Source: Periplaneta americana (lineage: Eukaryota; Arthropoda; Insecta; Blattodea; Blattidae). Taken from it: a stretch of DNA of 64,000 nt. The stretch covers positions 8,067,001 to 8,131,000 of the forward strand of contig NC_091123.1 of NCBI RefSeq assembly GCF_040183065.1. The letters are read 5' to 3'. The position numbers were made by a program, and so were the translations under genes. How positions within the stretch are numbered: position 1 is the first letter of the stretch; each line of letters starts with the position of its first letter. This document shows, in pieces, positions 1 through 10,001 of this stretch. The notes beneath the pieces were generated by a model. That model made no database searches. It was not told where the DNA came from and was given only the letters and a program-made list of their open reading frames with translations.

Positions 1-165
1 AAACCAAAAAATGGTGAGAATTTCGTAGTTAAATAGAACTGAAAATATTGAGAATATTGTAGTAAAATAAACCCTAAAAATAGCGAGAGAAAATGCTGTA
101 GTGAAATAAAACTAAAAAACAGCAGGAATTTCGCAGTTTAATAAAACCTAAAAATAGCAAGTGTC
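1..165. repeat. Degenerate AT-rich tandem repeat, units about 37-40 bp
   Basis: About four imperfect units follow one another. Each has an A-rich block, a short GAGAATT- or GAGAAAA-like core, and a GTAGTnAAATAAAA-like end. The array seems to run in from before the window. The wording resembles the longer degenerate array at 6380-8060, so both may come from one old satellite. It lies in SND1 intronic sequence. Confidence 0.5.
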
Positions 166-1785
166 GTCATATGGGTCCCATTCTGAATATGGCGAGTCAG
201 TTTCTACTTCGTCATCAGTTCTCCATAACAAATGCCCTCTGTCGTCCATAGCATTAGAAATTCCTCACTTTTTTTTAAGGAGTTTATCATTTTTTCCCAT
301 GATGGTCAATAGTTCGGGAGTCTTCTTAAGGACAGATATAAGCTAAAACCGTAATTTATACCTTGTCTTATCTGAGGAAATGTACAGTACTTATATCACA
401 AGTATGTACTAATAGTAAAGACTGCTGTGTGCTTTTCTTGAAGATGCATAACACTTTCCTCATTTTACTTCAAATAGCATTAGAAAATCAGTCCTTTCTG
501 AATGGTATGTTTGTGCAATACAGCATGTTAGATTTTGGCTTCAGTACATTAAAGACACACAAACCAATCAGCTTTCTGATATGTTGATAGCCTGTGTACA
601 CAAGTTAGCCTGGGTTTTATGATGTACTTCTTAAAATGGAAAATAACTGTTCAACTAAACGAATCACTCATCCTGTGTATCTCATGTTAACATTACCCTA
701 CTTGGTGGTGTTTAGTTTTTCAACTTATTCTTTGTATCATTTAAACCGAGACCAGTTGAAAAGAGCCAATGACTCAAATGCATAACATATTAACAGCAAA
801 GCAAGTAATTCAGAAGAAGTCTTTTTCACCTTAAACATCTGTACTCACCTACAATGAAAAAAAAATGTAATATTTTGACATCAAGTGTCTTTCTGTAAAC
901 TGACATCAATCAGGGTACCATAGAAATAGAAGACCAGATGAACTTCATGCCTTATGGTTTATCATGTAGTCGGTCTTTCTCCATTACCTAAATATTGGAT
1001 AGAGTGTACTCATCTTGCCTGTGATAGTATTTATCTAATTCTTAAGGGACAGTGGGACTGAATTTTGAGGCAAAAGGGGCAAAAAAATTCTAAATTTAGT
1101 TTCTTCTATATAAATGCACAATAGACTCCTATGGATAGTTTTGCCCTAAAATTTTTCATGTGCCATCTTTCTAAAGACCCAGTGACATTTTTAAATCTCC
1201 TGTGCATAGCCCTTTAAATGCACCCTTTATCTAGAAAACTAAATTTTTTCTGTTTTATATTTTTAGACATGAAAAATATTGTATTACAATTTTACTCAAA
1301 TTTATGTGAATGTTCTTTGATACAATGTCTTTATATATAAGCATGCATTTTATGGTAGCTTCATTTGATTAGTTAACCCAAAAAATATGTATATTTTACT
1401 GTATAATGAAAAATATATAATATTGTCCATATATTTTTCCATTACGAAAAAAAAAATAACTTCTCCATACTTAATAATATCAGATTGAAACAAATAACTA
1501 CTACATTAATTATTATATTGCAGAAACTAAGGAAGCAGAAATGTAGCAATTTTTACAGCAGTTCCTTTAGTTACATTTATTGTGTGCGAAAAATTTCAAA
1601 TCAATAGCTTCATAATTTCCAAAAATTAGAAAATTCAGTCCCTTGGTCCTCTTAAATCCATCCTTACCTAACCTAAAAATTGCATACCAACAATAAAGAT
1701 ATTTCACGCAATCCAAGGAATTTTATAAATCCCTTGTCGTTTGTCAAATGGTAAACTAACTTTAAAATATGATGTGTTGTTCCAG
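166..1785 (+). other. SND1 intron (3' part), no other gene seen
   Basis: This AT-rich stretch precedes the first visible SND1 exon. It ends in a usable acceptor (TTCCAG at 1780-1785). I found no further SND1 exon in it, so the rest of the gene must lie upstream of the window. Short open frames here show no recognisable protein. Confidence 0.55.
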
Positions 1786-1992
1786 GAAGAATATAAGGAC
1801 GAGGCGATACGAGCCCTAGACAATGATGTGCAGAACAGAACCCTGAACCTCAATGTAGAATACAGACAGGGAACTCTATCTTATGCAACGTTAGTAGATC
1901 CCAGCAGCAACGATGAGGATATTGCCAAGACATTGATCCTGGAAGGCCTTCTCTTGTGTGAGAACAGAAGAGAGAAGAGGTTGCAGAAGCTG
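1786..1992 (+). CDS. SND1: SND1 penultimate coding exon
   Basis: The exon is 207 bases, exactly 69 codons. The acceptor is TTCCAG and the donor is CTG/GTAAGT. The reading frame is open upstream of the acceptor, but similarity to Tudor-SN starts at the glutamates just after it. Confidence 0.92.
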
Positions 1993-3743
1993 GTAAGTTA
2001 GTTCACGCTCTGAAAACTCCTTTTATGTGCGTGTTAATATACCATTAAATGTCTTCTGAGATGCTATTAAGACGAAAAAACTACTTTCAACGTCAGAAGA
2101 CACTATTGGTGCATACTTGAGACTATAATTTTGCCACATAAAGAGGCAAATCTTTAGGGAAGTTCGAAGATTCTGCTCTGAAGATACCTTATATCATTTA
2201 AATCTCTTGATATCCATGACTCCCTCAAATAACACGTTATTATGTGTTCTGTTTCTTGCTCTGCACAACCCAGAATGACATCACCTAGTTTACAACTAGT
2301 GAAAAGTAATAACCCATTAGACTAGGTGACATTGGCTTTAGACTGTAAAATTCCACTGCCAAATTACTTTGGCATGTCTCGCAATAAACAGCTGATTTTA
2401 TAGCTCAGTGCAAAGAGATACAAAGTTAAAATGATATAAAATTGTGACAGAAACTACAACCCAGTGATCCTTACAAAGCATTAAGCACATTTTTACCGGT
2501 ATACCTTAAAATGTCTATGTTTAATAATTTGTTGTGGATTTGGTTGCTGTTGAATTGGATTAACGAGAAAGGAAAGCTTGCTTTGTTGGGTGTTTTTTGA
2601 TGTGTTGTACTTTGTGTTTTTCTGGATATAGGCTTTGACTTATGTTGGGGTTTCGTAACACTCAACCTCCAAGCTGGAGAACCAGTCCTTATCAGCTGTC
2701 CACGAATGCTTATTCAAAATATATTTGCGGCTACCCTCCATATCTGGAGGTTGTCTCCTCTATTCACAGTTATGTTACCGGTTGTTCTGTATGGTTGTGA
2801 AACTTGTGGTTGTCACTTTGAGAGAGGAACAGACATTAAGGGTGTTTGAGAATAAGTTTCTTAGGAAAGTATTTGGGGGTAAGAGGGATGAAGTTACAGG
2901 AGAATGGAGAAAGTTACACAACACAGAACTGCACGCATTGTATTCTTCACCTAACATAATTGGGAACATTAAATCCAGATGTTTGAGATGGGCAGGGCAT
3001 GTAGCACGTATGGATGAATCGATGAATACATGTAGAGTGTTAGTTGGGAGGCCGGAGGGAAGAACACCTTTGGGGAGACCGAGACATAGTTGGGAGAATA
3101 ATATTAAAAAGTGTTTGAGGGAGGTGGGATATGATGATAGAGACTGGATTAATCTTTCTCAGGATACGGACTGATGGTGGGCTTATGTGAGGGCGGTAAT
3201 GAACCTGTGGATTCTCTGAAAGCCACTTGTAAGCAATAGGCTTTGATTTAGCAACTATAAAAGATGTTCTCTTGTTTTACAAATTGTCAAAGCCTGCTAA
3301 TTTCTAAACATGGCCCACTGATTAAGTTATTTCTTCATACTTTTATACATAGGTTTCTCATGGGAATGTTAAATCCATATGTCCTATACCCAAAAAAACA
3401 CACCATATCTATATGCGTTTACAGATTCTTTCTTCAGAACTGCAAATTTATTTTTCTCTTTCTTAGAGCAGTTTTCTTCGTGTTTTTATACATAGATCTT
3501 TTTATGGCAATGTCAAATGCTACACCCAGAAAAACACACGGTATTTATATGCATTTACTTTTTCTTCAAAACCGCAAATTCCTTCTTTTCTTTCTTGGAA
3601 CTGGTTTCAGCAACTTGTGAAACTTGTTTCAGGTATCAGATTATCGGGCCGCGCAGGATACGGCGAAAAAGAGTCATGCAAATGTCTGGATGTACGGAGA
3701 CATCACAGAGGACGATGCCAAGGAGTTTGGCCTGGGACCCTAG
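1786..3743 (+). CDS. SND1: SND1 / Tudor-SN (staphylococcal nuclease domain-containing protein 1), 3' end of gene, partial
   Basis: Two exons, 1786-1992 and 3633-3743, join in phase 0 to give the last 105 residues and the stop codon. The first carries EEYKDEAIRALDNDVQ and LNLNVEYR, then EGLLLCENRREKRLQKL. The second carries VSDYRAAQDTAKK, NVWMYGDITEDDAKEFG and a final LGP. This matches the C-terminal part of Tudor-SN: the truncated fifth SN-like fold after the Tudor domain, ending in the conserved W-x-YGD-(x)-D-(x)-EFG tail. By family knowledge, Tudor-SN is a cytoplasmic and nuclear RNA-binding nuclease. It is found in RISC, spliceosome-related complexes and stress granules, and its Tudor domain binds symmetric dimethylarginine. 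The Tudor domain itself and the SN1-4 repeats lie upstream of the window. The 1.6-kb intron contains a LINE fragment. A possible poly(A) signal AATAAA is at 3894-3899. Confidence 0.93.
2765..3235 (+). mobile_element. Non-LTR retrotransposon (LINE) 3'-end fragment in the SND1 intron
   Basis: The open stretch at 2725-3174 contains LRVFENKFLRKVFG, TGEWRKLHNTELHALY, RCLRWAGHVARM and GRPEGRTPLGRPRHSWE. This is the conserved extreme C-terminus of insect LINE reverse-transcriptase ORFs. A frameshift near 2800 separates a short MLPVVLYGCE piece in another frame, and a stop interrupts the end near 3172. It is the same family as the fragment at 18505-18815. It is a dead, 5'-truncated copy in the same orientation as SND1. 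Family assignment beyond LINE is uncertain. Confidence 0.85.
3335..3612 (+). repeat. Two tandem copies (about 137 bp) of a MITE-end-like sequence
   Basis: Two adjacent units each run from a TTTTATACATAG-like start through a CACAC-A-TAT-ATATGC segment to a TTTCTTTCTT tract. The start also matches the terminal repeat of the 552-bp MITE at 21628-22179 (TTTTTATACATGGAT...TTATGGCAATGTTAA). These are therefore probably eroded pieces of that family next to the terminal SND1 exon. Confidence 0.6.
3633..3743 (+). CDS. SND1: SND1 terminal coding exon
   Basis: The exon has 37 codons including TAG (3741-3743). The acceptor is TTGTTTCAG just before 3633. The encoded tail has W-MYGDI followed by DDAKEFG, which is the hallmark end of Tudor-SN. 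Confidence 0.93.
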   Translation, partial: VSDYRAAQDTAKKSHANVWMYGDITEDDAKEFGLGP

Positions 3744-4639
3744 GAGTTAACAGGCACAGCAGGCGAGGCCTAGCAGCCGTTTGTCCCCTCAGCAACAACA
3801 GACCAAACAACTGAATGGGCTGTGGTCATTGGAGCTTTCGGCCGGTGGTCATAGCGTGAGCTAAACCTTCCTACAAAAAATATATAGTATATAAATAAAT
3901 ATATATATATAAGGAAAACAATGCCAGGAATGTTCTGCCAGAATGACTGTGGTATCCTAGCCCCCCGATTGCAAGGTTCCTCGAGGTGGCAATGCAAGTT
4001 GTTAATCATTAGAAACGTGCGTATTGATATAGATATATATTATTATTGTGCGGGCTCTGGGGCTTGTGTCTCACATTTTTGCAGTTCCCGCAACCGTTCT
4101 TGATCTGCAAATAATATCAATGAGTCACCAGAGCAGTGCAATGAGAACCATACACAGTCATTGTAGGATTAAAATTGCATACAAATTGAACCACACCACA
4201 CAACACACTTTGTGACATGTGAATAACATACCTTGTTTCTTGTGTACTTCTTGCTCTTGTGTATCGATCTTCTAAGATAGTATACTTTTGTTCCAGCAAA
4301 ATCTTCTTAAAATATGCTGATAACAGAGGCGTCATTTGGGGGGAGGGGGCAGAGTAGGGCAATTGCTTCTCTCCTCCTGACTTCAAGATACGAAAATGAC
4401 AATTGAATAGTACTGCTAAAAAAATTGTGAGAACTGAACCTTTAATATTAAAATATCCCACTTCTATAAACACTTAAAGAAATAAAAGACGAGATTTTTT
4501 TAGACTAATAGAGGAAATTGTTTGTGGCAATGGCATATCATCTGGCAATGCGTTGTTCCATTAGGACTGCACCAGAAAATCTGGTCTTTTAATGCACTGC
4601 ATAATTGTATGTTAATATTTTCAGCATATAAAATAAATT
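3744..4639. other. SND1 3' UTR and following spacer
   Basis: The DNA after the stop is noncoding. AATAAA lies at 3894-3899 in a TA-rich run and could end the transcript. Nothing else is recognisable in either strand. Confidence 0.45.
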
Positions 4640-4850
4640 TATAAAGACTATTGGCATAGTCCTAGACTGGAATTAGTAAAGTTTCTTTTGTATTATTATT
4701 ATTATTCCATGTTAAACCACTGAAAATAGCTACAATATCATCTGCATAAGAAAACATATTGCCATTATTTTGTGACAAATCAAGCATCAGTAAGTTATTA
4801 ATATATAATAAAAATAAAATAGGTCCTAACACTAATTTTTTTAATAACAG
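4640..4850 (-). mobile_element. LINE reverse-transcriptase fragment (YADD box)
   Basis: Read on the minus strand, the segment from about 4848 to 4690 translates as VLGPILFLLYINNLL, then about 14 residues, then FSYADDIVAIFSG. PILFLLYIN-L and the Y-A-D-D catalytic motif are core reverse-transcriptase motifs of jockey/CR1-type LINEs. The copy is short and an (ATT)n tract follows the motif. The similarity fades after about 4640. It is a relic with no complete ORF. Confidence 0.78.
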
Positions 4851-6379
4851 TAATTTTTACAATTTAGCTCGATAGAAAATCACAAGAAACAACTTTCATA
4901 TCTCAGAGCAACAATGATATTCTGTTTATTTTTTATAGTCCTTTACCCCATTAGGCGATATGAAAAATAAAATAAAATAGTTCATTTCAGAGGAAATAGA
5001 GAGTGTCACGTGATATACTCTTTTTCCCTAAAAAATCTCACCCTCCTTCCACAAGCAAAAACTGAAATGACGCCCCTTCCTGATAAAGTAACATTAACTT
5101 GTCTTTTCTTTCACGAATTCATAGTTGTTAGTAACAGTTTCTTGGCATTAAAAGTTGACACACACATGAACATTACCACAACGCCATTTAAATGCAGACT
5201 GCAGATACATACCTCTCGGACAGAATTGCTAAGAAAAGACTGGATTGTAAATAATATGCGATAGAAGAGGCAATAAACCTGAAAAAAGTGCCTGGCTTAC
5301 ATTAGTTAGATTTGTTTTGTGTGGTGTGGTTATTTGGAACAAGGATCACAGGCTAGTCTTGTAGTCCGCAGACTGGGGTGTGCCCACAAGAATGGTTGTG
5401 GGGCAGTACAAGCTTTCATGACTGGGAGAGATGCAATATTTTCGCATAACCGTACCAAAACATTTACAAACTTAAAAAAAATATATAAATGAATAAAAAG
5501 CATAAATTGTATGCATGGTAGCATGTAAAAAACTCATCACTGTTGTACCTAATAAACTAAATGGATGTATCTTTTTTACCTGCAACGCCATGCAGAGGTG
5601 TATATTTCCCGTGGTTTGTTCTGGTTTTGCAGGGGTTTGTAATAAATATTTTGATAGAGGCAGGCTGAGTCGGATTCAGGATACTTCCAATTCACGATGT
5701 CCTATTTTGGCATTGTGCGGCTCCGGTAGAGGAGTCTTTATAAATGGTTATATAAATATTTTCTAGCTGAAGGATCTCTTCCACTTGTATATTTGATCAA
5801 TATTCAACAGTTGGTATCACCTACATGATGTATGTAAGTGTTAATAATTCAAATTATGGTCGGCAGGGATAACACGAGTCTTTAAGACCATGACTGATAC
5901 TATTGTGCAGTTTTTTTTATTACTAATAATTTATGTTTATAATTTTTTAAGGTCAAAACAACTGCAACCGTATTGTGTGATTTTTTTTTTTTAAGGTTTA
6001 TGTATTCAGTTGCAAGATGAATCAAGAGGGGTGATGACGAAAGAATTTTCTGGTGGATATGGGGGCTGTGTTATAAGATTACAAATAAATTTGTTGAAGG
6101 AAATTGTTTCTGTTTTAAGTTACTGAAAGATTAGCATACCTTACATGTAATGTTTCAACCAAGGTCATGGAGGTGGTGCATTTTTACATACTCCCAAGTC
6201 CTTTCCCTTCCAATAGAAATGTAATGATTATGTAAGAATACAACAGCTGGCAACCTGACTAGTTCGTTATAAACACAACAGACTCAAAAGAAATTTTGCT
6301 ACATGAGTATTATTGCTGCAACTACAGTTAGACCCCTTTTTAACTAGTTAATCAGTATTTACGAGTTAGTTCAAGCATG
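4851..6379. other. Spacer, nothing recognised
   Basis: AT-rich DNA between SND1 and WDR77. Several short open frames have no family features, no flanking splice signals in phase and no similarity I can recall. Confidence 0.4.
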
Positions 6380-8060
6380 AATGAGTAAGAAACATAATGA
6401 TAATTTTAGTAAAAAAAATTGAAAGTGCCAGAAATAATACAAAATGGCGATTTACTTGAAATGGACTCGAAAAATTGTTCATGTTTACCAGAAAATTAGT
6501 GTTTATTGAGAAAAGCAACACAGACAGTGAGTTACTTGAAATTGGCTTTAAGGATTTTTTTTAGTAATTTCATAAAAAATAAATAAGCACTGTTCAACAA
6601 AACACAAAATGGTGCTTTATTTGAAATTGGCTTTAAATATTTTCGTAGTAATTTAACCAAAGTAAGGTGTCTTTAGTTCATAAAAATAATTATTTATTTC
6701 TAATTAGTCCTAAAGATTTTCTCTAGTAATTGTACTGAAATAATAATAATAATGAAATAAGCAAAATATGCATGAATTAACTTAACACCTCACTTGTTGC
6801 AAAGTTGAGTCAATGAAACTTCTTCTTGTGCACAGCCTAGCGTGATATATATTACATGCCTTCAAACAGAGTTCACAGATGCAGTCTTCTGCCGACTGGT
6901 GGTGTGTTTTTGTCGTACAAAGCTTGTGGTGGAAACCATGCACAGCGAAACGTGTCATTGTGTGCAGATATCCATTCTCTTGTCATCGCGTCTGCGCTGT
7001 AGAAGTCGATCTCTTTTCATTCAGGTCTGTCATAGCCTCTGCAAATGCTGGTGTGGGTGGTAGCTGTAGCTGGATCCGCAGTTCTTTTATGTAGAAGGGT
7101 TCCCTTAGTAGCACGTATGTCAGTCTCGACGGGGTGTATTTTGATACACATGGCTCTTTTTAGGTATGTTGCCTTCACTCTTTCAATGGTGTTGAGATTT
7201 CGTCTTTTCAGGTGCTCCCATATGAGTTCTAGTCCATAAGTTACGATTGGGGAGATTTTCGCTTTAAATAGCTTAATTGCTGTTTGTACTGAAATAATTA
7301 AGGCGTATATATTTAAGAAAGTAAGACAAAATGTGAATTCTCTACAAATTGGCCCTAAACATTGTTATAGTCATATTTACCAAAAAAAATTGTATTTGAA
7401 AAAATAAGACAAAATGGGGATTTGCTTTAAATTCGCCCTAAGTCATTTTTGGTCATTTAACTAAATAATTAAGATATGTTTATTTGGGCGAAAAAAAAAA
7501 CTTTTCCTAATTATTTTCACTAAAAAAATTGTGTGAATTAAAAGAAAACCACTCACGCATATGCAAGACTGTGGATTAGGTTCGAATTGCCCCTAAGATT
7601 TATCTAAATTTTACCAAAGAAAATTAAGGTGTGTTTATTTGAAAAAGTTAAATAAGGATTTACTTTAAATTAGCACTGAACAATTTTAATAATTTTTACC
7701 GAAATAATTAAGATGTTTACTTGGAGAAAAAGACAAAATGGTGATGTGCTTTTAATTGACAATATTCGTCATTTTTACCAAAAGTGTTTATTTGAAAAAG
7801 ATAATAAAATTGACCCTAAAATTTTTTCTAGCAAGTTTACCTAAGGTCTGTTTATTTGAAAAAACGTACGACAAAATGAGGATTTGCTTTAAATTATCCC
7901 TGAACATTTTTACCAAAAAAATTTAAATGTTTAGAAAAAAGGAAAATGGTTATTTACTTGTAATTGGCTACTTTCTAGTAATTTCTCAAATACACATCAT
8001 AATTTCGTGGTGCAAGATAAAATGGTGCATTAACTTGAAATTGCCCACACCTTGTCAAAG
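6380..8060. repeat. Degenerate satellite-like array
   Basis: A motif of roughly 90-130 bp recurs about a dozen times with heavy decay. It has GTGTTTATTTGAAAAA, then GACAAAATGGTGATTT, then a TTTAAATTGGCCCTAA-like part, then ATTTTTACCAAA. The array is broken by a LINE relic at 6842-7280. The unit length varies, so it looks like an old tandem repeat that has mutated and gained indels. Confidence 0.65.
6842..7280 (-). mobile_element. LINE C-terminal relic
   Basis: On the minus strand, from about 7270, the translation contains KLFKAKISPIVTYGLELIWE, then LNTIERVKATYLKRAMC. Further on, in another frame, comes AMTREWISAHNDTFRCAW. This is the same protein type as the relic at 42718-43344 (KIMPTLTYGIDLIWDYL, TLEKVKARFLKRILG). 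It is the region downstream of the reverse transcriptase in an insect LINE. Frameshifts and stops show it is inactive. It is inserted in the degenerate array. Confidence 0.72.
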
Positions 8061-8204
8061 ACAGTGTTCTCAGTATCAAAGATGTTGACAATGTAAATTT
8101 ATTTCACCTCAGTTTTTGCAGGATCTTCTCCATACTTTATGCAATGTGATAGTAAAAATACACATCTGTAGTGTTCGGAGTTTCAAAAATACCGTTGGGT
8201 ATAT

Positions 8205-9292
8205 GTTGTTGTTTTCTAATGCCAGGCGTTTGACAGTAAAGTCATTTGACTTCTTGCACTCCAATATTTTTCAAAGATATTATCATGGCCAGCCAATGAA
8301 GCACAGATTTTGAGGTGTTCCGAATCCATTTCTTGGTTTGAGTTGCACAATGGGCAGTTAGGGGACTGATATATTCCAATTCTGTGCAAGTGCTTGACCA
8401 AACAGTCATGGCCTGTTGCCATTCTAAATGCAGCTACAGATGATTTGCGTGGTAAATCGGGAATTAACTGTGGATTATGATGCAGAGAGTTCCATTTTTT
8501 CCCTTGGGATTGTGTTACCAAATTTTGTTTGCCGAAGTCTAAGTATGTAGATTTAATAAATCTTTTCACAGAGTAATACGTAGATTTAGTAACAGGTCTG
8601 TAAGTAGCAGTGCTGCCCTTCTTTGCTAAAGCATTCGCATTCTCGTTTCCCAGGATTCCACAATGGGATGGTATCCGTTGGAATACAATTCTTTTATTGA
8701 GTGATATTAATTGAGAGAGCATTTTAGTTATTTCTGCTGTTTGAGATGAAGGTGTGTGTTTAGAGACTATTGCTAGAATAGCTGCTTTGGAGTCTGACAA
8801 TATGACTGCATTTTTAAATTTATTGATGTGGCATAGAAGATTCCCGAGACTTTCACGTATTGCAATGATTTCTCCATCAAAACTTGTTGTTCCATATCAA
8901 AGATATCTATAAAGTGAGAAGAGACAGCACGTAACACCTGCACCGGCACCTTGTTCTCTGGAGATCAAGGATCCGTCAGTGTATAAATGAAGCCAGTTTT
9001 GTGGAGGGTACCTAATATTAATTGTCTCTAAAGACAATTGTTTTAGTATTTCAGTGTTTACTTCTGATTTTAGTATTTCTTCTGTTAAATTTAGATTATA
9101 TTCTATATTTAATAGAGTTAAAGGGTTTGGTTTAATTTGTAAGTTTTCTTTTAAATTCGGGATATTGATTTTCTGTTTTAATTCTTGAACAATGGATATG
9201 AAACTTTGAGTTTTCAATCTACAGAGAGGACTGTATGAATGTCAATTGTTTCCTGGTAATCTAATAAGTTTTTCATATTGAATCAGTGCTTT
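8205..9292 (-). mobile_element. 5'-truncated LINE copy (RNase H end), family L-A
   Basis: The minus strand encodes the end of the reverse-transcriptase ORF and the RNase H region. The RNase H stretch includes [39 protein letters not shown] and a zinc-knuckle-like [18 protein letters not shown] end. The copy ends in a (CAA)n tail that reads GTTGTTGTT on the plus strand at 8205. A 14-bp target-site duplication, ACCGTTGGGTATAT, flanks it at 8191-8204 and 9293-9306. A frame break near 8897 separates two open stretches. The same family recurs at 14611, 27182, 28071 and 46213. Confidence 0.9.
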
Positions 9293-9306
9293 ACCGTTGG
9301 GTATAT

Positions 9307-9826
9307 AGACATCCTCCTCTTCATAATATAACTGAAGTAATTTACATATTTTCTAAGGTATATAAAATAACAGAAATAAATCTAAATACTATTACTAAGC
9401 ATTACTTATAAATATATTTTTATATTAGTTTATTTCTATTTCCAATTACCGAACAGAAAATATTTACTTATTTTTGATATGTTAGAAAATACGTCATTTA
9501 TTTTTGTGTTACCAAAGATGTCTGCTAAGAAGACGCCTGCATACCCAATGGTATTTTCTAAACTCCTAATGCTGTATAGGCATTTGTCGATCTGATTATG
9601 ATCTTCTAGCATAAAAATACCTTTTTTACAGGAAGTTTAGCAATTAAAACGCGAAATAAATCTGAAACACTCATTTATTTCACATAAACACATACACTTA
9701 TAACTGATCTGCAAAAGTCACGTCATATTCAATACTGATCTTTGTAACACTGCCTTTACAGAAACAGAAAAAACAATACAATAGGGAAGTTGACCACTCG
9801 GTGTGCTTTGGAATGTTGTCGCCTGC
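9307..9826. other. WDR77 3' flank
   Basis: Noncoding DNA downstream of WDR77 on the minus strand. TTTATT at 9674-9679 reads AATAAA on the minus strand, about 150 bp after the WDR77 stop, and could be its poly(A) signal. Confidence 0.45.
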
Positions 9827-10001
9827 TCACTTCTGTTCCTGATTCTTGGCCTCTCCAATCCCGTTCACCTCCATTCTGGCTAGTGAGAGTGGTGGTTTGT
9901 GTGCAAGCACTTGTTTGTCCCAGCCGCAGGAATACAGGTTCTCATTGCGACTGTGCCACGCCAGGCCATGTACGAAGTCCTCATGACGGTCATCGGTGTA
10001 G
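9827..10001 (-). CDS. WDR77: WDR77 exon 7 (terminal)
   Basis: The acceptor is TTGTAG and the stop TGA is at 9827-9829. It encodes YTDDRHEDFVHGLAWH, then the last blade with GWDKQVLAHK. The C-terminal tail is poorly conserved. Confidence 0.92.

Noticed and set aside
2270-2345. Short inverted repeat around ATGACATCACCTAGT and ACTAGGTGACATT
   Set aside because: Arms of only about 12 bp in intronic DNA; no other sign of an element.
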